Positions 31,805 to 40,211 are shown, counted from the stretch's first letter. The stretch: DNA of 64,000 bases from Lentzea terrae (GCF_003265345.1 NZ_QFWW01000022.1:100878-164877); one strand, 5' to 3'. The notes: a model not told the origin generated them from the letters alone. A program made the numbers and translations.

Positions 31805-33238
31805 ATGGACGGCAGTCGGCAGATCCGCGTGCGCCAGGCGTTCGACGACTTCTTCGCCCCCACCCCGCAGCGGTCCGCGAGCTGGGTGCTCGACCTGTTC
31901 CAGCACACCGCCGCGACCGTGCCCGCGTACCAGAAGCTGTTGCGGGAGCACGGGATCGACCCGGCGAGCATCAGGACGTTCGACGACTTCCAGCGGCTGC
32001 CACTGCTGGACAAGCCGAGCTACCACGAGCGGTACCCGTTGCCGGAGCTGTGCCGGGACGGTTCGCTGACCGGCTGCGACATGATCGCGGTGTCGTCCGG
32101 GTCGAGCGGCAAGCCGACGATCTGGCCGCGCAGCCTGGAAGACGAGCTGCACGTCGCCCGCAGGTTCGAGCAGGTGCTGGTGGACGGGTTCCGGGCGGAC
32201 GAACGGGCCACGCTCGCCGTGGTGTGCTTTCCGCTGGGCACCTGGGTCGGCGGGCTGTTCACGCAGGCGTGCGTGCGGCACCTGGCGGCCAAGGGGTGTC
32301 CGATCACCGTGGTGGCGCCGGGCAACAACAAGGCCGAGATCCTGCGGGTGCTGCCGGAGCTGGCACCGCACTTCAAGCAGGTCGTGCTGCTCGGGTATCC
32401 CCCGTTCCTGAAGGACGTCATCGACACGCACGGGGACTGGGCGGCGTACGAGATCAAGCTCGTGCTGGCCGGTGAAGTGTTCAGCGAGCAGTGGCGCGAT
32501 CTGGTGGCGCAACGGGCGGGCATCGCGGATCCGTTGCGCGACATCGCATCCCTGTACGGCACCGCGGACTCCGGCGTGCTGGGCAACGAGACCGCCGTGT
32601 CGGTGGGCATTCGGCGGTTCTTCGCGCTGCGGCCCGACCTGGCGCGCGAGGTGTTCGGCGACTCGCGGCTGCCCACGCTCGTGCAGTACGACCCGGCCAG
32701 CCGGTTCTTCGAGGTGCGCGACAGGACGCTGGTGTTCACCGCGGACGGCGGGATTCCGCTGATCCGCTACCGGATCGCCGATGAGGGCGGGATCTTCGGG
32801 TACGACGAGCTGCTGGCGTACTGCGCTCAGCACGGCTTCACTCCCCCGCCGGGCCCATCGCTGCCGTTCGTGTACTTGTTCGGGCGGTCGTTGTTCACGG
32901 TGTCGTTCTTCGGTGCGAACGTGTACCCGGAGAACGTGACGGTCGGGCTGGAGGAGCCCGGTATCAGCGACACGGTGACCGGGAAGTTCGTGATCGAGTC
33001 GGTCGAGGACGCCGACCGCGACCGGACGTTGCGGATCACCGTCGAGACCGCGCCCGGCCGGACCGCGGACGCCCAGGCCATCGCGGAGTCCGTGCGGTCC
33101 CAGCTGGTGCGGCTCAACAGCGAGTTCGCGCACTACGTCCCGGCGGAACGGCAGCTGCCCGAGGTCGTGCTGCGGCCCGCCGGCGATCCCGAGTACTTCC
33201 CGGTCGGCGTGAAACACCGGTACACGCGACGCGCCTAG
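31805..33238 (+). CDS. Phenylacetate-CoA-ligase-like adenylating enzyme (PaaK/EhpF-like)
   Basis: 477 aa. The ATP loop IAVSSGSSGKPTIWPR and the downstream SLYGTADSGVLGNE and IPLIRYRIADEGG place it in the PaaK branch of AMP-forming enzymes. EhpF-like members adenylate aromatic acids in phenazine-type pathways. The C-terminal mini-domain is present (SFFGANVYPENVTVGL ... RYTRRA). With the ligase at 24150, this makes two distinct acid-activating enzymes in one locus. ATG 31805 follows copy B of the repeat. Confidence 0.82.
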   Translation: MDGSRQIRVRQAFDDFFAPTPQRSASWVLDLFQHTAATVPAYQKLLREHGIDPASIRTFDDFQRLPLLDKPSYHERYPLPELCRDGSLTGCDMIAVSSGSSGKPTIWPRSLEDELHVARRFEQVLVDGFRADERATLAVVCFPLGTWVGGLFTQACVRHLAAKGCPITVVAPGNNKAEILRVLPELAPHFKQVVLLGYPPFLKDVIDTHGDWAAYEIKLVLAGEVFSEQWRDLVAQRAGIADPLRDIASLYGTADSGVLGNETAVSVGIRRFFALRPDLAREVFGDSRLPTLVQYDPASRFFEVRDRTLVFTADGGIPLIRYRIADEGGIFGYDELLAYCAQHGFTPPPGPSLPFVYLFGRSLFTVSFFGANVYPENVTVGLEEPGISDTVTGKFVIESVEDADRDRTLRITVETAPGRTADAQAIAESVRSQLVRLNSEFAHYVPAERQLPEVVLRPAGDPEYFPVGVKHRYTRRA

Positions 33239-33258
33239 CCAGATCCAGCCGGCCGGAC

Positions 33259-34125
33259 CTACTCGGTGAACATCGTGTAGGAGCGCATCTGGTCGAAGCG
33301 CTCAGCGGCCAGGTCTTCGGCGCGGAGCAGGAAGCACCCGTAGTAGACCTCGCTCTGCGTGGGGAACTGGGCGAGCGGCAGCCATTCCCGGACCAGCTGG
33401 TGCTTCTCCTCGTCCTGCAGGCGTCGTCGCTCGTCGATCGACAGGTCCGAGCCCGCTGCCCGCTTCTGGACGCTGTCGAAGGACATCTGCGAGTGCGGGT
33501 CGTCCGAACTGCCGACGTTGCGGCAGTACCCGCCGATCTGGAGCGTGCTGCGGTAGCGGTCGTCGGTCTCCGGCCAGAGCTCGCCGACGATCTCGCACAA
33601 CTGCTTCACGTTGCCCGCCTCGAACCGGGCGTCGCGGTCCTCGATCCAGTCCGGCAGTTCCGGCCGCACCCGTGCGGTGATCCGTTGTTCGGGGATGAGG
33701 AACGCAATGTCCTCGCAGAAGAACGTCCTGGAGTCGTGGTCGGGCGGCGGTGCCGCGACCTCCGTCTCCGTGCCTGCGGGAACGTACAGGACCCGCGAGT
33801 AGGCGGGAGAGGGATGTTCGTCCATGTCCTCCTCGTGGTGCAGGAAGAACAACAGCGATCCGTCCGCCGGCAGACCGAGCCCCTCGGCCCGCGGCAAGGC
33901 CGCGCAGTCGACGGAACCGATGAACGGCAACGGGGACTCGCCACCCGGCCACTGCACGCCCACCGGTAAGCGGGGAAGACCGCCCATGTGGCCGACGGCT
34001 TCCTCCCCGTCCTTGCCGGGCCACGCCCAGACCGCGAACCGGAGGTGCTCGGCGAACCTGCCGACCTCGTCTTCGGGCATGCCTCGATCGATTGCCGCAC
34101 TGCGGAACTGTTCGTAGCGATCCAT
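33259..34125 (-). CDS. DUF1963 (YwqG-like) protein
   Basis: 288 aa. YwqG/DUF1963 features: GGLPRLPVGVQWP then PLPFIGSVDCAALP, GSLLFFLHHEED and LQIGGYCRNVGSSDDPHSQM. These proteins are widespread and of unknown function, sometimes linked to SUKH-like immunity families. ATG 34125 has a CebR-like half-conserved palindrome 24 bp upstream. No partner gene suggests its job. Confidence 0.78.
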   Translation of the reverse strand: MDRYEQFRSAAIDRGMPEDEVGRFAEHLRFAVWAWPGKDGEEAVGHMGGLPRLPVGVQWPGGESPLPFIGSVDCAALPRAEGLGLPADGSLLFFLHHEEDMDEHPSPAYSRVLYVPAGTETEVAAPPPDHDSRTFFCEDIAFLIPEQRITARVRPELPDWIEDRDARFEAGNVKQLCEIVGELWPETDDRYRSTLQIGGYCRNVGSSDDPHSQMSFDSVQKRAAGSDLSIDERRRLQDEEKHQLVREWLPLAQFPTQSEVYYGCFLLRAEDLAAERFDQMRSYTMFTE

Positions 34126-34148
34126 GGCGCAACATGATCGCAGAAGCG

Positions 34149-34162
34149 TGGAAGCGCTCCCT
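34149..34162. promoter_or_regulatory. Imperfect CebR/CelR-like box upstream of the DUF1963 gene
   Basis: TGGAAGCGCTCCCT differs from TGGGAGCGCTCCCA at two positions. It is located 24 bp upstream of the DUF1963 ATG and after lnt. It may be a weak LacI-family site or coincidence. Confidence 0.25.
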
Positions 34163-34200
34163 CGGCACCGGTCCAGTCGAGACGGACTACCGATTTCGCG

Positions 34201-35667
34201 CTAGCCCTGGTCGGCAACGACGCGGCGACGCAACCAGAGCGCGGCCACGCAGGCACCGAACGCGGCGACGGTGAACAGCAGGTGGATCGCCTCGCCGAAT
34301 CTCGTGGCGAACGTGAGGTCTGAGCGCAACGGCACGGAGTCCACCATCAGCGCGTCGGTGTACATGCCGGTGGACTGCACGACGCTGCCGTCCGGGCGCA
34401 CCACCGCGCTGACGCCGCTGATCGCCGCGACCACGACGGCACGGCCGTGTTCGATGGCGCGCAGGCGGGCCATGGCGAGCTGCTGGTAGGTCATCTCGCC
34501 GCGGCCGTACCAGGCGTTGTTGGTCGGCACGACGAGGACCTGGGCGCCGGCGGCCGCGCTCTCCCGCAGCACGTAGTCGTAGGCGACCTCGTAACAGATG
34601 CCGACGCCGACGCGGGTGCCGGCGACGTTCAGGACGCCGGGTTCGCTGCCGGCCCGCAGGTCGCCCTGGTCGGCGAACGGTGTGAAGAGGCGGGCGAGCG
34701 GGCGCAGCGGGATGTGCTCCGCGAACGGGACGAGTTCCTGCTTCGCGTACGAGTCCCCCGGTCCGGTGCCAGGATTCCAGGCGATGACCGAGTTCTCGTT
34801 GTTCCGCAGGGCGCTGACCAGCATCGGCGCGCCCAGCTCGTCGACAGTGCGGTCGATCACCGGGTCGCTGTTCCGGGTCCTGGTCGCGCTTTCCGGCCAC
34901 ACCACCAGGTCCGGCTTGGGTAGCTCACCACTGTCGATCTTCGACGTCAGCTCCGCGGTTTTGCGCAGGTGGTTGGCGCGCAACGTGTCCTGGGCGGTGA
35001 GCAGGCCGAGGCCGATGTCGGGTGCGTTGCCCTGGACGACCGCGATGGTGCGCTGGCCGTTCTGCGCGTCGACCGCCACGAGCGGGCCGACGGCGAGCGC
35101 CGCGGCGAACGGCAGCACCGCCCAGGCGGCCCTGATCTTCGGCAGCCAGTGGGCCAGGCCGAAGCCCATCACGACCACCGCGAACGTCACCAGCGGGGCG
35201 CCGCCGAGCACGGCCAGCTGCCCGAACGGGCCGTCCACCTGGCCGAACGCCACGCGGCCCCACGGGAAGCCGTTGAACGGGATCAGGCCGCGCGCGGTCT
35301 CCTGCAGCACGAACAGCAGCGCCGCCCACACCGGCGGCGCGGGCATCCGGGAGACCAACGGCATCAACGCACAGGCAGCCGAGACGAACAGCGCCATGAG
35401 CAACGACAGCACCAGCCACGGCCACGGACCGAAGTCGTCGCCGAGGAAGTGCTCGATCCACAGCAGGTGCGGCAGGAAGAACGCCAGCCCGAACACCAGG
35501 CCCAGCCCGGCCGCGCGGCGAGCACTGACGTGCTTGAGGGTCAGCCACAACGCGGCGAACGCCGGGACCGCGAGCCACCAGAGCGTGCGCGGCGGGAAGC
35601 TCAGGGCCAGCCCGCCACCGGCCAGTGCGGCCGCGCCGTAGCGGGCGAAGTCAGCTTTGGACAGCAA
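34201..35667 (-). CDS. lnt: Apolipoprotein N-acyltransferase
   Basis: About 488 aa. Six to seven N-terminal membrane helices are followed by a periplasm-facing nitrilase domain and a last helix. The catalytic triad is visible: Glu in LVVWPESATR, Lys in YAKQELVPFAEHIP and Cys in GVGICYEVAYD. Lnt adds the third acyl chain to lipoproteins. TTG 35667 overlaps the mannosyltransferase stop by 17 bp; no ATG precedes the first helix. In M. tuberculosis Lnt is fused to the Ppm1 synthase, and here the neighbour is instead an MptB-like enzyme. Confidence 0.9.
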   Translation of the reverse strand: MLSKADFARYGAAALAGGGLALSFPPRTLWWLAVPAFAALWLTLKHVSARRAAGLGLVFGLAFFLPHLLWIEHFLGDDFGPWPWLVLSLLMALFVSAACALMPLVSRMPAPPVWAALLFVLQETARGLIPFNGFPWGRVAFGQVDGPFGQLAVLGGAPLVTFAVVVMGFGLAHWLPKIRAAWAVLPFAAALAVGPLVAVDAQNGQRTIAVVQGNAPDIGLGLLTAQDTLRANHLRKTAELTSKIDSGELPKPDLVVWPESATRTRNSDPVIDRTVDELGAPMLVSALRNNENSVIAWNPGTGPGDSYAKQELVPFAEHIPLRPLARLFTPFADQGDLRAGSEPGVLNVAGTRVGVGICYEVAYDYVLRESAAAGAQVLVVPTNNAWYGRGEMTYQQLAMARLRAIEHGRAVVVAAISGVSAVVRPDGSVVQSTGMYTDALMVDSVPLRSDLTFATRFGEAIHLLFTVAAFGACVAALWLRRRVVADQG

Positions 35668-37033
35668 CGGGCACCCGGCGCAGGACGAAGAAGGCGCCAC
35701 CCACGGCCGCGATGCCGAGCGCGTAGGCAGTGATCAGTTCGGGCACGCGGCCGGTGAAGTTGCCCGCGAGCGGCGGCACCAGCAGGGCGAACACGCCGAC
35801 GAGCACGGCAATCCTGGTCCGCCACGGACCCACCGGCAGGCAGGCGGCCAACGGCAGCACGGCCCACAGCAGGTACCACGGCTGGATCACCGGGCCCAGC
35901 ACCACGATCAGGCTCATCATCATTCCCAGCGCCGTCACCTCGGAGACCCCGCCCCGCAGCTGGTGCCGCAGCACCACCGCGATCCCGCACAGGATCAGCA
36001 CGAACCCCGCGATCCGTGCCGAGGAGATCATCGCTTGGCCCGTTTCCGGACCGAACACCGCACCCACCAGATAGCCGGGCCAGTTGGTCGGCGCCATCCA
36101 GGAGTTGACCTTCGACGGCGTCCCGAGCGCCTGCACCCAGCCGAACCCGGACCCGCCGGCGGACGTCAGGACCGACACTCCAACGGCGGCCGCGACCATG
36201 CTCAGGCCCGCGAGCACGAACCGGACCCAGCCTCCGCCGAGTTTTTTCGCCAGGGCCGTCCCGACCACCGCCAGCGCGATGAGCGCAGGCAACTTGACCT
36301 GCGCGCCGAGTCCGATGAGCACGACACCGGCCGTGAACTGCCACCACCTGGATTCGGGCAGTGCGTGCAACGCGACGACCGTGCCGGACAGCATGAGGCC
36401 GAGCATCAACGCGTCGTTGTGCACGCCGCCGACGAGGTGCCACAGCACCAACGGGTTCAGCACGCCGAGCCAAAACGCCCTGCTCGGGTCCTTGGTCAGC
36501 CGCGGCACCGCCCACACGACCAGCAGCAGGCCCAGCACCGCGACCAGCCGGTACAGCAGGATGCCCGCGACCGGATCACCGCCGGTGACCTCGGCGATCG
36601 CCCGCTCGGCCGTGCTGAACAGCGGCCCGTACGGCGACGGCGTGTCGCGCCAGTAGACGCCGACGCGCTCGATCGCCTCCGCACTCGCGCCGCTTGCCGG
36701 GCTGACGACGTTGGGGTCGAGGCCGCGTGCCGCTACCTCGCCCTGGGCGAGGTAGCTGAACACGTCGGCGCTGAACAACGGCGGCGCCACCAGCAGCGGC
36801 GCGCACCACCAGGCCAAGGTCCGGCGCAACCACTGCGGGTCCTGCGGTGTGCGTCCAAGCAGCGCCCACGCCAGGACGACCAGCCCGGCGCCCGCGATGG
36901 CCGCGGAGAGCGCGACCGGCACCGCTCTCGTGGCCCACGCCCCCGCGGTGAGCAGCGCCGCGCCACCGAAACCGGTCCAGCGCAGGACGTCCGGGGTCTC
37001 GGTGACCGGCTTGCGGGTGAGGGTCGACGGCAT
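35651..37033 (-). CDS. Polyprenyl-phosphomannose-dependent alpha-(1->6)-mannosyltransferase (MptB-like, GT-C)
   Basis: 460 aa with about 12 membrane helices. The first extracytoplasmic loop FSADVFSYLAQGEVAARGLD, with its acidic residue, and the conserved YWRDTPSPYGPLF and NPLVLWHLVGGVHNDALML are the hallmarks of MptA/MptB enzymes. These extend the mannan core of lipomannan/LAM-type glycolipids from polyprenyl-phosphomannose. ATG 37033 was chosen, with GTG 37072 as alternative. It sits in one operon with lnt, consistent with envelope assembly. Confidence 0.87.
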   Translation of the reverse strand: MPSTLTRKPVTETPDVLRWTGFGGAALLTAGAWATRAVPVALSAAIAGAGLVVLAWALLGRTPQDPQWLRRTLAWWCAPLLVAPPLFSADVFSYLAQGEVAARGLDPNVVSPASGASAEAIERVGVYWRDTPSPYGPLFSTAERAIAEVTGGDPVAGILLYRLVAVLGLLLVVWAVPRLTKDPSRAFWLGVLNPLVLWHLVGGVHNDALMLGLMLSGTVVALHALPESRWWQFTAGVVLIGLGAQVKLPALIALAVVGTALAKKLGGGWVRFVLAGLSMVAAAVGVSVLTSAGGSGFGWVQALGTPSKVNSWMAPTNWPGYLVGAVFGPETGQAMISSARIAGFVLILCGIAVVLRHQLRGGVSEVTALGMMMSLIVVLGPVIQPWYLLWAVLPLAACLPVGPWRTRIAVLVGVFALLVPPLAGNFTGRVPELITAYALGIAAVGGAFFVLRRVPVAVQS

Positions 37034-37136
37034 CTGCACGGAAGAGACAGTGCTTTCCGGACAGATCGTCACGCGTCCGACTGCGGTCGCGTCCCCGCGT
37101 ACTCCTAAAGGATGATCTTTTCTAGCCCTGAGTCGG

Positions 37137-38666
37137 TCAACCCGCGAAGTCGTGGGTCATCCACACAGTTCCCTTGGCGTCGCGGACCACGACGATCCCG
37201 ATGCGGATGAAGGATTTGCTGAGAATGTTCTTGCGGTGACCGTCGTTCGGCGGCTTCTCGTCGATCATGCTCTGGGTGAGGCCGAGGGCCATTCTGGCGA
37301 TGGGGTCGACGGCGTCCTTGACCGGACCGCCCATGCCGACGTTCTCGCCGACGGTGCTCCACCTGACGCCGGTCGCGGTGCTGCGCTCCCCCAGCCCGCT
37401 CTCGCCGGCGCACCGATGCGACAGTCCACAACCGTTGCTCATCATCGCTTTTGTATGGCGTTCGGCCGCTGTGACCAGTGCCGGGTCCACCTTCAGCGCG
37501 GGCAGGCCTTCCGCAGCCCTGGTCTGGTTGATCAGATTCAGTACGCGTTCTTCAGGCGTGGCAACGCGAACGGGCTCCGGGGTCTGGGTGGTCGTGGTGG
37601 TCGTCGTTGTGGGTGCGCTTGTGCTGGTTTCTGCGATGGACGTGGTGATGGCCGTGGGTGGCGGGGTGTTCGGGATCGCCACCGCGGCCGGTGGGTCGGA
37701 CGGGAAGAGCACGACGGTCCCCACTACTCCGACCAGGGCGCAGACGGTCGCCGCGCCCGCCACCGCGAGAACCGGTTTGGTGGAGGCGAACCCGGTTAAT
37801 TTGCCGAGTAATCCGGACTCCGCGAGGTGAGAGACAGGCCCGTCGAGATGTGCGGCGGGTTCAAGTGCCGGATTCCGCAAGTTCTCCAACAACTGCGGCA
37901 GGTAGCTCGCCGGCACGGTGAGCAGCGCCGCCCCGGTCAGGATCCGCTCGACCGGCATCGCGTCCGCCACCCCGCGCCGGCACCGCCCGCACTCGTCGAC
38001 GTGCCGCAACAGCCGCTTGCGCCACAACGGGCTCGGCTGCCCCGACCACCCCTGCGCCGCCTGCACCAACCCAGAACACCGCGGCTCGGCGGCCAACGCC
38101 CGCACGAGCTGCCTGACGGTCTCCAGGCGGCCCTTCAACCGGCTGAGCCGCACGGTGACCGCGTGCGCGCCGAGGTCGAGCGCATCGGTCACCTCGGCGC
38201 GAGTCAACTGCCCGACCCGCTCCAACGTCCACAACGCCAGCAGTTCGCGATCGACCGGGTCGAGCCAGCGCGCGGCCTCGTCGACCTCCCGCCGCTGCTG
38301 GGCGAAGTGCAGCCGGGACAACGCCACCTCGACGAACTCCGCGCCCGGATCCGCCCGGTCGTACTCCTCCAACGGCGCGGGCGCCAGGTCGCGGCGACGG
38401 TAGTGCTCGCGGACCTGGTTGATCGTCACCGCCACCAGCCACGACCGAAACCTCTCCGGCTCGCGCAGCGCGTCGATGCCCCGGATGACGCGAAACATGG
38501 TTTCCTGCACGACGTCGTCGACATCGGTGTCCGCGGACAGGGCTCTGCCGGCGATGTTGTAGACCAGAGGCAGGGAGGCCTCGACGACGGCGTCGAGCGC
38601 CGCACGATCACCGGCGCGCGCGGCGATCACCTGCTCCGCGTCCAGCTGGCCCAGCCACTCCGTCAC
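37137..38666 (-). CDS. One-chain ECF sigma factor / zinc anti-sigma motif / membrane span / CAP-domain fusion
   Basis: About 509 aa. Sigma region 2 lies near residues 25-95 (SLPLVYNIAGRAL, DVDDVVQETMFRVIRGID, FRSWLVAVTINQVREHYRR). Region 4 lies near 135-190 (TRAEVTDALDLGAHAVTVRLSRLKGRL). A ZAS-like RHVDECGRCRRGV is at about 222-234, and one membrane helix at about 297-322. A Thr-rich linker precedes a C-terminal CAP/SCP domain near 375-505 (LINQTRAAEGLPALKVDP ... GENVGMGG ... GHRKNIL). The CAP domain should be outside the cell and the sigma half inside, so release would need proteolysis. GTG 38666 has GAGGG; GTG 38681 is the alternative. Function beyond domains is inference. Confidence 0.85.
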   Translation of the reverse strand: MTEWLGQLDAEQVIAARAGDRAALDAVVEASLPLVYNIAGRALSADTDVDDVVQETMFRVIRGIDALREPERFRSWLVAVTINQVREHYRRRDLAPAPLEEYDRADPGAEFVEVALSRLHFAQQRREVDEAARWLDPVDRELLALWTLERVGQLTRAEVTDALDLGAHAVTVRLSRLKGRLETVRQLVRALAAEPRCSGLVQAAQGWSGQPSPLWRKRLLRHVDECGRCRRGVADAMPVERILTGAALLTVPASYLPQLLENLRNPALEPAAHLDGPVSHLAESGLLGKLTGFASTKPVLAVAGAATVCALVGVVGTVVLFPSDPPAAVAIPNTPPPTAITTSIAETSTSAPTTTTTTTTQTPEPVRVATPEERVLNLINQTRAAEGLPALKVDPALVTAAERHTKAMMSNGCGLSHRCAGESGLGERSTATGVRWSTVGENVGMGGPVKDAVDPIARMALGLTQSMIDEKPPNDGHRKNILSKSFIRIGIVVVRDAKGTVWMTHDFAG

Positions 38667-38761
38667 GACCAACACCCTCACTGTCGACGATTTCCGTACG
38701 TCATGGGAGACCGGGCAGTCTCACCTCAGGTCACAGAAACCAGGCCGACAAGTGAGCCAGG

Positions 38762-39529
38762 TCACACGGCGACGACCGCTACCCCGGTCCGACCGCCGTC
38801 CACGTCCAGCACCGTGCCGTGCACGAACGCCGCATCGTCCGAGGCCAGGTAGACCGCGGCGGCCGCGATCGCGTCAGGGTGCCCGGACCGCCCGGCCGGA
38901 GTGCCCTGCATCATCACCTCGCCAGGATGGTCGGTCGTGGCGTCCCAGTCGGGCGAGACGATGACACCGGGCGAGATCGCGTTGACCCGCACGCCCTGAG
39001 GTCCGAACTCCGCCGCCCACGCACGGGTGAGGGTCTCCATCGCGCCCTTCGTCGAGCTGTAGAGGGCAGCGGTCGGCACGGCGAGGCGCGCGATCCAGGA
39101 GCCGAGGTTGATGACCACGCCGCTTCCGGCGCTGATCATCGCTGGGACGAGAGCCTGGGTGAGGAAGAAAGGTGCCTTCACGTTCACGCCGTAGACGCGG
39201 TCGAACGTCTCCTCGTCGGTGCCCGGGGTGTTCGCCGGCGGGTAGATGCCCGCGTTGTTCACGAGGATGTCGACGCGGCCGAGCAAAGCCGTCGTCGCGG
39301 CAGCCAGGGCATGGCTCGCGGCAGCCGTGCCGTCGAGGTCGGCGCGGACGAAGTCGGCCCGTCCGCCGTCGAGACGAATCTGGTCGACGACGGCGGCGCC
39401 GCGGACGTCGTCGCGGCCGGAGACCACGACGTGTGCGCCTTCTGCTGCGAGAGCGACGGCGATCGCGCGGCCGATGTTGCTGGTGGAGCCGGTGATGAGG
39501 GCGGTCCTGCCCTGCAGTCGTTGTGCCAT
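38762..39529 (-). CDS. Short-chain dehydrogenase/reductase (TetR-controlled)
   Basis: 255 aa classical SDR: cofactor TGSTSNIGRA, NNAGIYPP, catalytic Ser in INLGSWIARLAVPTAA and Tyr-Lys in LYSSTKGAMETL, plus AISPGVIVSP. NAD(P)H preference is not clear from the sequence. ATG 39529 has GAGGG directly upstream. It lies downstream of tetR, with a second copy of the TetR-type operator in the gap, so it is a likely target of that regulator. The substrate is unknown. Confidence 0.93.
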   Translation of the reverse strand: MAQRLQGRTALITGSTSNIGRAIAVALAAEGAHVVVSGRDDVRGAAVVDQIRLDGGRADFVRADLDGTAAASHALAAATTALLGRVDILVNNAGIYPPANTPGTDEETFDRVYGVNVKAPFFLTQALVPAMISAGSGVVINLGSWIARLAVPTAALYSSTKGAMETLTRAWAAEFGPQGVRVNAISPGVIVSPDWDATTDHPGEVMMQGTPAGRSGHPDAIAAAAVYLASDDAAFVHGTVLDVDGGRTGVAVVAV

Positions 39530-39554
39530 GCCCTCGAAATTAGGCAGACTTTTT

Positions 39555-39570
39555 TGGACCGGCAAGTCCA
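39555..39570. promoter_or_regulatory. TetR-type operator copy 2, upstream of the SDR
   Basis: TGGACCG-GC-AAGTCCA shares the left arm and the TCCA end with the perfect operator at 40178-40193. It lies between the tetR stop and the SDR start, where it could repress the SDR independently. Confidence 0.5.
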
Positions 39571-39575
39571 GAAGT

Positions 39576-40166
39576 TCAGCCGCGGAGATGGTCGATGAGG
39601 GTGTCCAGGGCGGCCTCCAGGTGCTCGATGCTGCCGGTCGTCCTGAGCACCTGGACCCCGCCCTGGATGCCCGCGATGAACGCCGCCGCCACCCGTTCGG
39701 CGTCGACGGCCGGCCGCACCAGCCCGGCCGCCTGCATGTCGTGGATGCCTTCGGCGATCTCGAACTGCCACTGCGCGACCAGCGTGCTGACCACTTCGGC
39801 CGCGCCCGGTGTGCTGCCGACCTGGCTCAGCAGCGCGCCCATCGGGCACGAACGGCCCTGCGCGCGGTATCGGGCCACCACCGAGTCGCGCCAGCGTTGC
39901 CAGGCCGGCCACGAGGTCAGCGCGCCCAGGTGCGGCCGCTGGTCCTCGAGCACGCGGCGGGCCTCGTGCCGGGCGACCGCCAGGAAGAGCTCTTCCTTGC
40001 CGTCCGGGAAGTAGTGGAAGATCTGGCCCTTGCTGGTGCCGGTGATCGCGCGGATGTCGTCCAGCGTCACGCCCGCCGGGTCGTCGCCGCGCAGGTACGC
40101 CGCCGCGCCCTCGATGATGCGCTGCCTCGTCGCGCGGCCCTTTGCCGTCAGTGCCATGTCGCCCAT
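39576..40166 (-). CDS. TetR-family regulator (LmrA/YxaF-like)
   Basis: 196 aa. HTH segment TRQRIIEGAAAYLRGDDPAGVTLDDIRAITGTSKGQIFHYFPDGKEELFLAVA (read in parts) is followed by an all-helical ligand domain with RSCPMGALLSQVG, typical of the LmrA/YxaF C-terminal family. ATG 40166 or 40157 are the possible starts. The regulator is divergent from an esterase and upstream of an SDR, and both intervals carry matching TGGAC inverted repeats. It therefore most likely represses itself and both neighbours. Confidence 0.92.
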   Translation of the reverse strand: MGDMALTAKGRATRQRIIEGAAAYLRGDDPAGVTLDDIRAITGTSKGQIFHYFPDGKEELFLAVARHEARRVLEDQRPHLGALTSWPAWQRWRDSVVARYRAQGRSCPMGALLSQVGSTPGAAEVVSTLVAQWQFEIAEGIHDMQAAGLVRPAVDAERVAAAFIAGIQGGVQVLRTTGSIEHLEAALDTLIDHLRG

Positions 40167-40177
40167 TTTAGATTTTC

Positions 40178-40193
40178 TGGACCGGTCGGTCCA
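40178..40193. promoter_or_regulatory. TetR-type operator copy 1, divergent promoter region
   Basis: TGGACCG-GT-CGGTCCA: perfect 7-bp arms around a 2-bp spacer, 12 bp upstream of tetR and 19 bp upstream of the esterase ATG. It overlaps an AT-rich TTTTAGATTTTC stretch likely to hold the tetR promoter. Confidence 0.65.
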
Positions 40194-40211
40194 CTGTGGT
40201 TGACTGGCTGC

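Noticed and set aside
37590..37625. Simple-sequence repeat at 37.6 kb (and a similar one at 59.75 kb)
   Set aside because: These are ACC/ACG codon runs encoding Thr-rich linkers in the CAP fusion and the GH5 cellulase, not independent repeats.
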